Part shown: positions 44,078 through 52,715 of the stretch, piece after piece
Position numbering within the stretch: position 1 is the first letter of the stretch
How the letters are laid out: every line of letters begins with the position of its first letter
Assembly: GCA_002212985.1 (NCBI GenBank)
Contig: NBMY01000139.1
Coordinates: 1-54,488 of the forward strand
Length of the DNA stretch: 54,488 bases
DNA from: Sphingobacteriales bacterium TSM_CSS
Lineage (GTDB): Bacteria; Bacteroidota; Bacteroidia; Chitinophagales; UBA2359
Direction of reading: 5' to 3'
The notes under the pieces: generated by a model
What the model saw: the letters and a program-made list of their open reading frames with translations, nothing else
The model's database searches: none
Told to the model about the DNA's origin: nothing
Made by a program: the position numbers and the translations under genes

Positions 44078-44764
44078 CTTTGCCGAAAAGAACATAAATA
44101 TTTACATAATCAATAAAGCAAAAATAAAGCCTAAGTTTTTACTTTTTTTGCATAATAGACCTAAAATTCCTTTATTTTTCAGTAGTTCCAACATTTTACA
44201 TGTATTCCGTAATTTATGGAATATTGCAAAACACAATACCCTAATAGGACAGAGACGGTTAACTAATTTTAGTGTTAATGATGTCTGTTGCAAGGCGCTC
44301 TAAAATAACTTGCTACCCTAAACGCGCAAATCGAAAATAAACTATACCCACCTGCAATGGTTGTACAATAGCTGGGTTATCTACTTTTTTCTTGATCCCA
44401 CTTTTCGCACCCAAGCAGAAAATTATGTGTAATTACCTGACCAACAATTTATTATATAATAATGTAATATTAGTAGAATATATACATTATGTGTAAGTTG
44501 CTGATTATCAGCCTCAAATTTTCAAGGTGCGAAACGTGAGCTTGATAAAAAAGTAGCCAAAAATCAAGCCTGCCTGAAAATCGTCTAAAAATCTGCACTA
44601 CGGGCGGCATGCGCCAAGGCAAACGCCGGCAGCAGTGGTGTTTCATAAACAAGATGTGTAGTGGCGTTTGCTGCGCCGCCTGCTTTTCGCCCTCCGTTCC
44701 GATTTTCTTAACGCCGATTTTCAGAAGGGCAAAAAAGTAAGACTAACTAAAGCCAATCTATATT

Positions 44765-44916
44765 ACTGAATTGAGTGTATCCACCCCCTTGAGATTTGTC
44801 CTATCGTATCGAAATTCCTAAACCTATTCTTTATTCGTCAGTGCTCATTGCCATCTGTAATCAGGATAGATGCGCCAATAACAATCAAACTAAAATGCTA
44901 ACTGAGTTGAGTGTAT
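44765..44916. repeat. Pair of near-identical 16-nt direct repeats
   Basis: ACTGAATTGAGTGTAT (44765-44780) and ACTGAGTTGAGTGTAT (44901-44916) differ at one base and are 136 nt apart. They could mark an element remnant, but no transposase frame is between them. Confidence 0.5.
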
Positions 44917-44975
44917 ATTCCGTATAACGGTGTGATTATTAGGGATTACCTTCAACATTTCGGGTAAATTTACAC

Positions 44976-45011
44976 AAAAAAGGCTTCCGCGCGGGTGCGG
45001 AAGCCTTTTTT
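44976..45011 (-). terminator. Terminator of the lipoprotein gene
   Basis: A perfect 15-bp inverted repeat, AAAAAAGGCTTCCGC (44976-44990) and GCGGAAGCCTTTTTT (44997-45011), with a 6-nt loop. On the minus strand the stem ends in T6, 24 nt after the stop codon. Confidence 0.9.
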
Positions 45012-45034
45012 ACTGTTGCCGTTTTGCGGGCAGT

Positions 45035-45841
45035 TTATTCGCACACTACATCTTCCAGCAGCGTATCCCAGCAATGCCAGTCTTCGTTGCCAAAGTGCGC
45101 CAGATTTTTAACCCGGCCTTCTTTGCTGTTGGTGTTCCACTCAATGTTTACCAAGTTATCGCCGTTAATAAGGTAAATGTTGTAAAAGGCGTTCAACTCG
45201 TTGTTGGTAAGGCCGTATTCAATATAGGCTCCGTTATCAACGCCGGGGGCTACGTTGGTATAGCGTATGTTGGAAGTACCGGCGGCGGCATTGTTATGCC
45301 ATTCAATAGCTACAAAATCGGTGGGGGCGGTGGGGTCTTTTCGAAGCAGCCAGGTAGCCATGCTGTTATCGGTTTTGCTGTTGCCCGAAAACCACAGGAA
45401 ATTGGTAAAAGCGCCGGCTTTTGAAATATACATTTCCCAATGCACCTCATCGGGGGCGGCCATGGTGGCTTCGAGGCGGGCGGTATGCCAGCCGGCGGCG
45501 TTAAAATTGTAGCTCCATGTCCATTTTTCGGTCGCAACATCATAAACGGCATCGTGGTTAAACGATTCGAGGAAAGCAGCCACCGGAATGGCTAAGTTGA
45601 CGACCAGCACCGTATTCCACCAGCCTACATTAACGGCCGCGTAGCCAAAGTTGGCTTTGGTAGCAGCCTCCTCGGTTGTTTTACCTTCATCGGCAGGGAA
45701 TTTGGTAAAATCCATAATAAGTGAGTTGGCAGGCGGAATGGCAGGCGCCGGCTTGTCTTCTTTAGTGCAGGCGGTAAATAAAAAGATAAGCAGCGTAAAA
45801 ATTGCTGCAACTGCCGTTAAACGTGCAAATAAGGTTTTCAT
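45035..45841 (-). CDS. Lipoprotein of unknown function
   Basis: A lipoprotein signal peptide with lipobox LFTAC (lipidated Cys25) is followed by a charged linker (TKEDKPAPAIPPAN). The 240-residue mature part is beta-rich and unusually aromatic: NVGWWNTVLVV, EKWTWSYNFNAAGWHTAR, VHWEMYISKAGAFTNFLWFSG and a closing FGNEDWHCWD. Regular short strands suggest a beta-sandwich or jelly-roll, perhaps carbohydrate-binding, but no family is recognised. ATG 45841 (268 aa) is chosen over a TTG at 45916 because it creates the lipobox. It is monocistronic and diverges from sbcD. Confidence 0.82.
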   Translation of the reverse strand: MKTLFARLTAVAAIFTLLIFLFTACTKEDKPAPAIPPANSLIMDFTKFPADEGKTTEEAATKANFGYAAVNVGWWNTVLVVNLAIPVAAFLESFNHDAVYDVATEKWTWSYNFNAAGWHTARLEATMAAPDEVHWEMYISKAGAFTNFLWFSGNSKTDNSMATWLLRKDPTAPTDFVAIEWHNNAAAGTSNIRYTNVAPGVDNGAYIEYGLTNNELNAFYNIYLINGDNLVNIEWNTNSKEGRVKNLAHFGNEDWHCWDTLLEDVVCE

Positions 45842-45987
45842 AAAATATTTTTTTGAGGGTGGAAAATGATTCTCAATCTTTGCCTTAGTACTATTTGACT
45901 CTCTTTGTTTGCCCAAGGTTTAACCCTGTGTACCTGCTGTCGGGTTTATTTTTCGGATAAACAGAGCCGAAAAATAATTCGGGTAAA

Positions 45988-46020
45988 TTGTTTATATATC
46001 GAATGTATTCCGTACATTTG
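45988..46020 (+). promoter_or_regulatory. sbcD promoter with overlapping dyad
   Basis: TTG (45988-45990) and TACATTTG (46013-46020) are 22 nt apart, matching the Bacteroidota promoter pattern. The dyad AATGTA-TTCCG-TACATT (46002-46018) overlaps the -7 element and could be an operator. Confidence 0.6.
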
Positions 46021-46065
46021 AGAGCCGTTTTCGAAGCGGTGAAAATTATTTTAAATATCAATTTC

Positions 46066-47298
46066 ATGCGCATTTTACACACCGCCGACTGGCACCTTGG
46101 ACAAAAACTTTGCGACCGCGACCGCAAAGAAGAACACGACCTGTTTTTGCAGTGGCTGCTGGATACGCTGGAAAACCGGCAACCCGATGCGCTGATTGTT
46201 GCCGGCGATGTGTTTGACGTGGGTTACCCCCCCAAGTATGCCGAAACACAATACTACAACGTTATTAAAGATGCCTGCCGGCTTTGCCCCAACATTATTA
46301 TAACCGGCGGCAACCACGACTCGCCCAACGCCCTAAATGCACCCCGCCAACTGCTGAAAGCCTTTAACGTACACGTAATTGGCGGCGCCATGCAGCAGCC
46401 CGAAGATGAAATTGTGCCCGTAGTTAACCGCAAAGGCACGGTAATAGGGTATGTGGCCGCCGTTCCGTACCTGCGCGAAGGCGATGTGCGCATTCAGCAA
46501 GCCGGCGAAAACTATATAGATAGAATTGCTTCCTATAAAGAAGGCATACGCCGGCACTACCGCCAAATTGCCAACGCCCTTTTACCGGCTAAAGAGCAGG
46601 GACTTCCCATAGTGGCAACCGCCCACCTCTATGCTGCCGGCAGCGCCACCTCTGACCCCGAAGACCGCGAAATGCACATCATTGGCAACCAAGGGCAAAT
46701 GGAGGTAGAAATTTTTCCGGCCGAGTTTGACTATGTGGCGCTGGGGCATATTCACAAACCGCAGTTGGTAAGCGGTAAAGAGCATGTGCGCTACTCCGGC
46801 TCGCCCATACCGCTTAGCTTTAGCGAGCGAAACGATGCCAAACAAGTGCTGCTGGCCGATTTTACCCCACACAAAGGCTTGCAGCATATACACAGCCTGC
46901 AGGTGCCATTGTACCGGCATCTGCACCGCTTTAAAGGCAGTTTTGAAACGGTAAAAAACCAATTGCAGCACTTTACCCAAACCGCCCTGCTGCAACCCTG
47001 CTGGGCCGAAATTCACCTTACCCTTGCAAATTTTGAATTTGGTTACGAAGAACCCATTAAAGAAGCGGCCAAAGCGGCCGATGTTGATATTCTGAAATTT
47101 CCTAACCCGAAATACCTTGCTGCAGCCGCCTCCGATGACCTGCCGGGTGGCGAACCTGCCGATATGGAACTGTTGCAAAACTACCTTCAGGTGTTTAGAG
47201 AAAAATGCAAAGCCGCCAAAATTGCCGATACCGATATGCCCGAACTGGAACATACCTTTACAGAACTTACCGAAATAATGAACCTGTATAACAGTTAA
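46066..47298 (+). CDS. sbcD: Exonuclease subunit SbcD
   Basis: A Mre11-type metallophosphoesterase of 410 residues. Active-site motifs appear in order: LHTADWHLGQ (residues 4-13), VAGDVFDVGYPP, ITGGNHDSPNA, ATAHLYAAG and VALGHIHKPQ, followed by YSGSPIPLSFSE. It forms the nuclease half of the SbcCD complex, which opens hairpins and processes DNA ends with manganese. ATG 46066 is chosen since the upstream frame to 45988 lies over the promoter. sbcC follows after 43 nt on the same strand, the usual pairing. Confidence 0.96.
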   Translation: MRILHTADWHLGQKLCDRDRKEEHDLFLQWLLDTLENRQPDALIVAGDVFDVGYPPKYAETQYYNVIKDACRLCPNIIITGGNHDSPNALNAPRQLLKAFNVHVIGGAMQQPEDEIVPVVNRKGTVIGYVAAVPYLREGDVRIQQAGENYIDRIASYKEGIRRHYRQIANALLPAKEQGLPIVATAHLYAAGSATSDPEDREMHIIGNQGQMEVEIFPAEFDYVALGHIHKPQLVSGKEHVRYSGSPIPLSFSERNDAKQVLLADFTPHKGLQHIHSLQVPLYRHLHRFKGSFETVKNQLQHFTQTALLQPCWAEIHLTLANFEFGYEEPIKEAAKAADVDILKFPNPKYLAAAASDDLPGGEPADMELLQNYLQVFREKCKAAKIADTDMPELEHTFTELTEIMNLYNS

Positions 47299-47341
47299 CC
47301 GCTTTACCCGAAACAACCATTCAACCGCCCTGCGCAGCAAT

Positions 47342-50300
47342 ATGAAAATTTTATCAATACGCCTTAAAAACCTGCACTCACTCAAAGGCGAGTGGCATAT
47401 ACCCTTTACCCAAAGCCCCCTGCTTGGAGCCGGCATTTTTGCCATTACCGGCCCCACCGGTGCGGGTAAATCCACCATTTTAGATGCCGTAACCCTTGCC
47501 CTGTATGGTAAAGTACCGCGCAATAGCGAAAAGGGCGAGGTCATGTCGCACCATACCGGCGAGTGCTGGGCCGAGGTAGATTTTGAAACCGCCACCGGCC
47601 AGTATCGGGCGCGTTGGAGCCTTACCCGCGCCCGCCAAAAGGCCGACGGCAACCTCCAAAACGCCGAAATGTCTTTGACACAACTGCCATCGGGGCAAAT
47701 TCTGCACAGCAAAATCAGAGAGGTGGTGGACGAGGTTGAAAACCTTACCGGCCTCGATTTTGAGCGTTTCACCCAATCGGTACTGCTCTCGCAGGGCGAG
47801 TTTGCCAAATTTCTGAAAGCTAAAGTAGATGAACGCGCCGACCTGCTGGAACGCATTACCGGAACCCATATTTACGCCGACCTCTCGAAAAAATGCTACG
47901 AAATAACCAAAGAAAAATTAGCCGATGTTGACCGCGCTAAAGCCGGCCTCAAAACCGGCCTGCTATCCGACGAAGAGGTGCAGCAGATAACCCGGCAACT
48001 GCAGGAATTGCAGCAAAAAAGCGGGCAACTGCTTACACAAGCCCAACAATTGCAAGAACAACAGCAATGGCTGGTACAAATACAACAACAGCAACAACAA
48101 ATTAAAAATATTGAACAACGGCAGCAACAAATTGCTCAGGAAACCGAACAACTGCAACCCCAATTGCAACGGCTGCACCGGCATGAGCAGGCACTGCGCT
48201 TTGCCCCCGACCTGGCCACATGGAAACAGGAGTTAAAAGCGGTAGAAGACCTTGAAAAATCAAAAGACACCCTAACCAAAAGCAATATTGAACTGGCAAA
48301 TGAGTTGCGCAAAATTACCGAAGACGAAAAAAATCTTAAACAAAAGGTAGAGGCGGCACAAAACCTGCTGCAACAGCAACGACCCCTCATTAACCAAACC
48401 GTAGAACTGGATGTTGAACTGAAACAGGTTGAAAAAACGCTTGCCGATATACAAAACCAATGGCAGCAAACAACCGAAACGCTAAACCGGCACCGCCAAC
48501 AATTGCAGCAACAGCAAACCGCCGCACAGCAGCAGCAAGAGCAAATGCAGCAATTAACCGCATTTCTTGAAAACAACCGCCACAATGAAACCCTTTCTGC
48601 CGCCTTGCCGCTCTTGCAGGAACAGGTAAACAACGTAGAACAAATGAACGGGCAACTTCAATTGCATAAGCAAAAGGAAACAAAAGCACAACAAGAAATA
48701 CAACTGCTTGCCGCAGAAATATCCCGGTTGGAAACCCAACAAAAAACCGTTCAAACACAAATAGCCGATTATACCGCCGCCTTGCAACAAACCGAAGCAG
48801 AACTGGCACAATACCCGCTACTGCAAAGCCTCAACAACATGGTTTCGGAAATTGAAAAATCGGGTATGAATGTAAAACGGCAAAAGCAATTGTCCGAAGC
48901 ATATCTGCAACAATCGGGGCAACTGGAAAAACTTCGGAATAATTTTACCCAATTTCAGCAACAAATTAAAGACAAGGAAGAAGCCCTATCCCACACCACT
49001 GCCCTGCACCTTGAAGCAGAAGAGCACTTAACCACCCTCGACCGGCAATTGCAGGCAGAGCGCATGGTAGTTAAATATGAACAAGACCGCCTAACCCTGG
49101 TCAGCGGACAGCCCTGCCCGCTCTGCGGCAGCACAGAACACCCCTTTGCGCAACACCATACTACGGTTAAAATTTCTGAAACCGAGGCCAAACAACAGGA
49201 GCAAAAGCAGAAAGTAAACAACCTGACAACCCAAAAAAACACCCTCGAAAAGGAAGTCGGGCTGCTGCAGCAACAACTCGGTCAAATTAAAACAGAGGGC
49301 GAAACAAGAAAAAACGAACTGGAAGAACAGGTATTGCGCGAATTTAACCATCTAAACACAGAGTTAAACGCACAACACAGCATAACTAACCCCGATGCTT
49401 TAGACAACCTGCTGACAGAAAAACGGCAGCAACTGCAAACAATCAAAAAACAAATTGAACAGCGCGAACAAGCCGATAAAAAAATGCAGGAACGCCGGGA
49501 ACAGTTGGCAGAAGCAAAAGAACAGATACTCAATGTAAACACCGAAATGCAACTGGCACAACAAAAATTGACCAACGCACAAAAAGATTTATCCGATGCG
49601 CAAACGGCAATAAAGGAACAGCAGCAAAACATTAACCAAAAAAATGACCAAATAAATACATTGCTGCAACCCTTCGGCGAACAATTGCCCCATCATGCCG
49701 CACAGTTTACAGGGTTAATACAGCAACTTCAGCAAAGGGCGCAATTATACCAACATCGGGTTACCGAAAAAAACAACCTGCAAACGCAAATGGCAGCCGT
49801 AAGCAGCGCCATTGAGGGCTTACAGAAAAACGTATCGGAAACGCAAAACAACCTTAACGGCATTGAAACCCGCAAAGCAGCACAACAAGAACGGTTAACC
49901 CAACTCCAAGCCCAAAGGCAAACCCTTACCGCCTCTTTTATAGAAAAAGACCCCCAAAAAGAGCTGGCTCGCCTTGAACAGGAACGGGAAAATGCCCAAA
50001 CAGCATATCAGGCGCTGCAAAATGAACATATTCAGAAAGGAGAACGCCTCAACAACCAAAAAGACCAATTGCACCAATGCAGCGCCGATTTGGAACGGAA
50101 AACCGAAATACTGCAATATACAGAAGCAGAGCTGATAGGTAACATACAGGCAGCCGGCTTTGAAACCCTGCTCATGCTGGATGAAAGCCTGATAACCGAT
50201 GCAAACGAAGTAACCCGAATAAAAGAAACCCAACAGCGCATAACCCAACAAACCGAACAACTGAAAGGCAGCCTTAAAAATGCCGAAGATACACTGCAAA

Positions 50301-51010
50301 ACACCCTTTCACGGCAACTTACCACCCAATCTGCCGAAGAAATAAACAGCCAATTAGAAGAAACCCGAAGCCGGCAACAAAGTACCGACCAAACCATAGG
50401 GCAACTAAACCAGCAATTAACACACAACGCCAACCTGAAAGCCGAAAACGAAGCCCTGCTGGTTAAACTGAATGCCTTGCAGGCAGAATATACCCGATGG
50501 AAAAAACTCACCGATATCATTGGCTCGGCAAGCGGGCAGGAGTTTAAACGGTTTGCACAGGATATAACCCTGCAACAATTGGTATTGCAGGCCAACCGCC
50601 ATTTGCGCAAACTGAACGACCGCTATCAGATAAGCAAACAAAACGACAAAGAACTGGAAATGGAAATAATAGACATGTATCAGGCAAATGTAACACGGTC
50701 GGTTAAAACGCTTTCGGGCGGAGAGAGTTTTTTGGTAAGCCTTGCCCTGGCGCTTGGCTTGTCTGACCTTGCCGGACGCAAAACCAAAATAGAGTCGTTA
50801 TTTATTGATGAAGGTTTTGGCACCTTAGACACCGGCACTCTCGATATTGCCATTACCACCCTCGAAAACCTGCAGGCACAAGGTAAATTAATTGGTATAA
50901 TATCGCACGTAGAAATGTTAAAGGAGCGCATTACCACCCAAATACAAGTACATAAAAAAAGCAACGGCGCCAGCCACATCAGCATAGTTAATGTATCGCA
51001 CTTTGCCTAA
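47342..51010 (+). CDS. sbcC: SbcC, ATPase subunit of the SbcCD nuclease
   Basis: A 1222-residue Rad50/SMC-like ATPase. Walker A GPTGAGKST lies at residues 38-46, the Q-loop region at LLSQGEFAKFLKAK, and the zinc hook CPLC near residue 590 (SGQPCPLCGSTEHPF), flanked by two coiled-coil arms that are exceptionally rich in glutamine. The ABC signature LSGGESF lies near 1123 and Walker B in LFIDEGFGTLD near 1153. With SbcD it forms a two-subunit DNA-end-processing machine. It is somewhat longer than the E. coli protein (1048 aa), mostly in the coiled coils. The ATG lies 43 nt after sbcD. Confidence 0.97.
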   Translation: MKILSIRLKNLHSLKGEWHIPFTQSPLLGAGIFAITGPTGAGKSTILDAVTLALYGKVPRNSEKGEVMSHHTGECWAEVDFETATGQYRARWSLTRARQKADGNLQNAEMSLTQLPSGQILHSKIREVVDEVENLTGLDFERFTQSVLLSQGEFAKFLKAKVDERADLLERITGTHIYADLSKKCYEITKEKLADVDRAKAGLKTGLLSDEEVQQITRQLQELQQKSGQLLTQAQQLQEQQQWLVQIQQQQQQIKNIEQRQQQIAQETEQLQPQLQRLHRHEQALRFAPDLATWKQELKAVEDLEKSKDTLTKSNIELANELRKITEDEKNLKQKVEAAQNLLQQQRPLINQTVELDVELKQVEKTLADIQNQWQQTTETLNRHRQQLQQQQTAAQQQQEQMQQLTAFLENNRHNETLSAALPLLQEQVNNVEQMNGQLQLHKQKETKAQQEIQLLAAEISRLETQQKTVQTQIADYTAALQQTEAELAQYPLLQSLNNMVSEIEKSGMNVKRQKQLSEAYLQQSGQLEKLRNNFTQFQQQIKDKEEALSHTTALHLEAEEHLTTLDRQLQAERMVVKYEQDRLTLVSGQPCPLCGSTEHPFAQHHTTVKISETEAKQQEQKQKVNNLTTQKNTLEKEVGLLQQQLGQIKTEGETRKNELEEQVLREFNHLNTELNAQHSITNPDALDNLLTEKRQQLQTIKKQIEQREQADKKMQERREQLAEAKEQILNVNTEMQLAQQKLTNAQKDLSDAQTAIKEQQQNINQKNDQINTLLQPFGEQLPHHAAQFTGLIQQLQQRAQLYQHRVTEKNNLQTQMAAVSSAIEGLQKNVSETQNNLNGIETRKAAQQERLTQLQAQRQTLTASFIEKDPQKELARLEQERENAQTAYQALQNEHIQKGERLNNQKDQLHQCSADLERKTEILQYTEAELIGNIQAAGFETLLMLDESLITDANEVTRIKETQQRITQQTEQLKGSLKNAEDTLQNTLSRQLTTQSAEEINSQLEETRSRQQSTDQTIGQLNQQLTHNANLKAENEALLVKLNALQAEYTRWKKLTDIIGSASGQEFKRFAQDITLQQLVLQANRHLRKLNDRYQISKQNDKELEMEIIDMYQANVTRSVKTLSGGESFLVSLALALGLSDLAGRKTKIESLFIDEGFGTLDTGTLDIAITTLENLQAQGKLIGIISHVEMLKERITTQIQVHKKSNGASHISIVNVSHFA

Positions 51011-51260
51011 CCTTGCCTGCCGTGCTTTACTGTTAAATAACAAAGCAAAATTGTTAAAACCAAATTGTTTTACGTGACCTGCTTGGCAATATGCCGTCTG
51101 TTTAGTAATATTGCATCAAATTGGGCATCTATAAAAAAGCAATTAAAAAAAACAAAAAAAATCAGTTTCTTTTAAACCATTTTGCAACCCAAGTATCTAT
51201 ATCATCGTATCACAACAAAAAACAGTAAATAATTTACAAACAATAAATTTACAACACAAA

Positions 51261-51674
51261 ATGAAAAAATTCATCTTATTCGTTCTCATTGCAGGTTTAG
51301 CATTCAGCGCCAACACCTTTGCCCAAAATGCAGAAAAAGTAAAGAAAGGAAGTGAGGTTAAGATTTCCAAGAATAACCAAATTCAAAAACGCAGCGCCGA
51401 AGAGCGCGCCACCATTCTTACCGATAAACTCACCAAAGAGTTAACCCTCAACAACGATCAAAACGTTAAAATTTACCAAATTAACCTCACCGCCACCAAA
51501 GAAATTGACTTCTTGCGCGAAAACCGCGAAACCAAAGCCAGAACCTTTAAATCCGAAATTAAAGCCGCTTACGACAAACGCGATTCTGCCATTCGTGCCC
51601 TGCTTAACCCCACCCAGTTAAAAATGTACGAAGAAAACAAATCTATGTGGCGTGAAAAAAGAAACTCAAAATAA
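51261..51674 (+). CDS. Small periplasmic protein with Spy/CpxP-like helical pattern
   Basis: A signal peptide (MKKFILFVLIAGLAFSANTFA) precedes a basic region and about 95 residues of helix: ILTDKLTKELTLNNDQNVKIYQ, then ALLNPTQLKMYEE near the end. The NDQ and LNPTQL repeats resemble the LTxxQ repeats of Spy/CpxP chaperone-like proteins, but more weakly. A periplasmic chaperone or stress sensor is therefore possible rather than shown. At 137 residues it fits that group. A terminator follows 35 nt after the stop. Confidence 0.78.
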   Translation: MKKFILFVLIAGLAFSANTFAQNAEKVKKGSEVKISKNNQIQKRSAEERATILTDKLTKELTLNNDQNVKIYQINLTATKEIDFLRENRETKARTFKSEIKAAYDKRDSAIRALLNPTQLKMYEENKSMWREKRNSK

Positions 51675-51709
51675 GCCAACTTTAAGCGTATAGAACCAAA
51701 CTTATGAAG

Positions 51710-51745
51710 TAGCTCCGGCGTTATATAACCGGAGCTATTTTTTTT
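51710..51745 (+). terminator. Terminator after the Spy-like gene
   Basis: A 9-bp stem, TAGCTCCGG (51710-51718) and CCGGAGCTA (51729-51737), with a 10-nt loop GTTATATAA-type sequence and a following T8 tract. Confidence 0.85.
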
Positions 51746-51819
51746 GCCCCTCCACACAATAATTAGTTGGCTGCCGCAGTTTGTTAAAATATGCGTGTGC
51801 GCAAAAATCCTGTAAATTT

Positions 51820-52281
51820 ATGAATGAAACATTGGCCGTTATAGTAGCGTTGAGTTTTGCCGGAACCAAGTATATAATGGCATTGCTTTTTATGTTCAGT
51901 TACAGTTACTTTAATTTTTGGGAAGCCGTATTTCTGGCAACAGCCGGTGGTATGCTGGGCGTAGTTTTTTTCAGCTATTTCGGCGATGGCATGAAAGCCG
52001 TGTGGTACCGTTTCTTCCCTAAAAAACCCAATAACCGAATCATTATCAATTCGCGCCGCCGCCTTATAGTAAAAATCAGGCAAAAATACGGGCTGGCCGG
52101 CATTGCCTTTCTTACCCCCTTTGTGCTTACCGTACCCGTAGGAACCCTGCTTGCAAGCCATATTTACAAAAGCAAATTGCAAATTTTTTCCTACATGTTT
52201 GTTTCTTTTACCTTTTGGTCGTTCCTGCTTTGCAGTTTATATTACCTTAGCGGGGTAGATTTGGTAGCCTTGGTTCATTAA
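51820..52281 (+). CDS. Small integral membrane protein, DedA/small multidrug-export-like
   Basis: A 153-residue protein with four or five membrane helices. The first half (FNFWEAVFLATAGGMLGVVFF) and the conserved-looking KYGLAGIAFLTPFVLTVPVG, which includes a proline in the middle of a membrane segment, resemble the small multidrug export/DedA-like groups, but the match is loose. A basic cytoplasmic loop (PNNRIIINSRRRLIVKIRQ) separates the two halves. ATG 51820 is chosen over a TTG at 51781. Its function is unknown. A terminator follows after 24 nt. Confidence 0.72.
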   Translation: MNETLAVIVALSFAGTKYIMALLFMFSYSYFNFWEAVFLATAGGMLGVVFFSYFGDGMKAVWYRFFPKKPNNRIIINSRRRLIVKIRQKYGLAGIAFLTPFVLTVPVGTLLASHIYKSKLQIFSYMFVSFTFWSFLLCSLYYLSGVDLVALVH

Positions 52282-52715
52282 ACCTTTTTACTCAATTTGC
52301 TCTAAATAAAGCCGCCTTCACACACAAGGCGGCTTTATTGTTTTGGGGTGTTATAACTTAGCTTCGGCAACTCTTATTCTAAGTTTGACAGCTAAATTTC
52401 ACAAACCATTAATAATCAGCAAATTAAGGCGGGTTTGGTTTTGCCCGAATTTCTGTACTCCTTACCGGTAATGCCTTAAGACAATTTTAATCACCTTTAA
52501 CGCTACATCAGGCATCGGGCAAACGAGAAGTAATGGGCAAACGGGGCTTTTAAGTAGTTGGCACACCTTGGAAAATACAGGTAACTGTGGTGAGCTTGGA
52601 GTATCTTTTAAGGGTTTTCGCCTGTAATGCGCAATTTAATTAAAAAAATAACCCGACTATTTGTTTGCAAATTTCTCTATTCCAACCCCGTCCCCACCTA
52701 ATTGAAGAGCTACTT
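52282..52715. other. 434-nt intergenic region between convergent genes
   Basis: Apart from the terminator at 52305-52343, I see no gene, promoter or repeat. The one minus-strand frame reaching into it (52640-52903) overlaps the radical SAM gene and is rejected. Confidence 0.4.
52305..52343 (+). terminator. Terminator after the small membrane-protein gene
   Basis: A perfect 14-bp stem, AATAAAGCCGCCTT (52305-52318) and AAGGCGGCTTTATT (52326-52339), with a 7-nt loop, followed by GTTTT. Confidence 0.88.

Larger units (their letters stand above)
43870..45034. other. 1.2-kb non-coding region with several repeat structures
   Basis: The region is AT-rich at 44300-44500 and GC-rich at 44580-44720. 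The two small open frames in it (44102-44293 and 44470-44652, minus) have unlikely composition and are not called. It contains a CGCAAAG-type repeat (44041-44077), a 21-nt near-palindrome (44203-44223), a 16-nt direct repeat (44765, 44901), two of the three TATTCCGTA copies, and a terminator at its end. The GC-rich part near 44540-44740 has the look of a dispersed Bacteroidota intergenic element, which I cannot verify. Confidence 0.5.

Noticed and set aside
44470..44652. A 60-residue minus-strand frame in the 1.2-kb gap
   Set aside because: It is cysteine/arginine-rich at first and then AT-driven, and overlaps a suspected repeat; no coding evidence.
46582..47856. A 424-residue minus-strand open frame across the sbcD/sbcC junction
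   Set aside because: It is antisense to two certain genes and its protein is arginine-, serine- and phenylalanine-rich with no family character.
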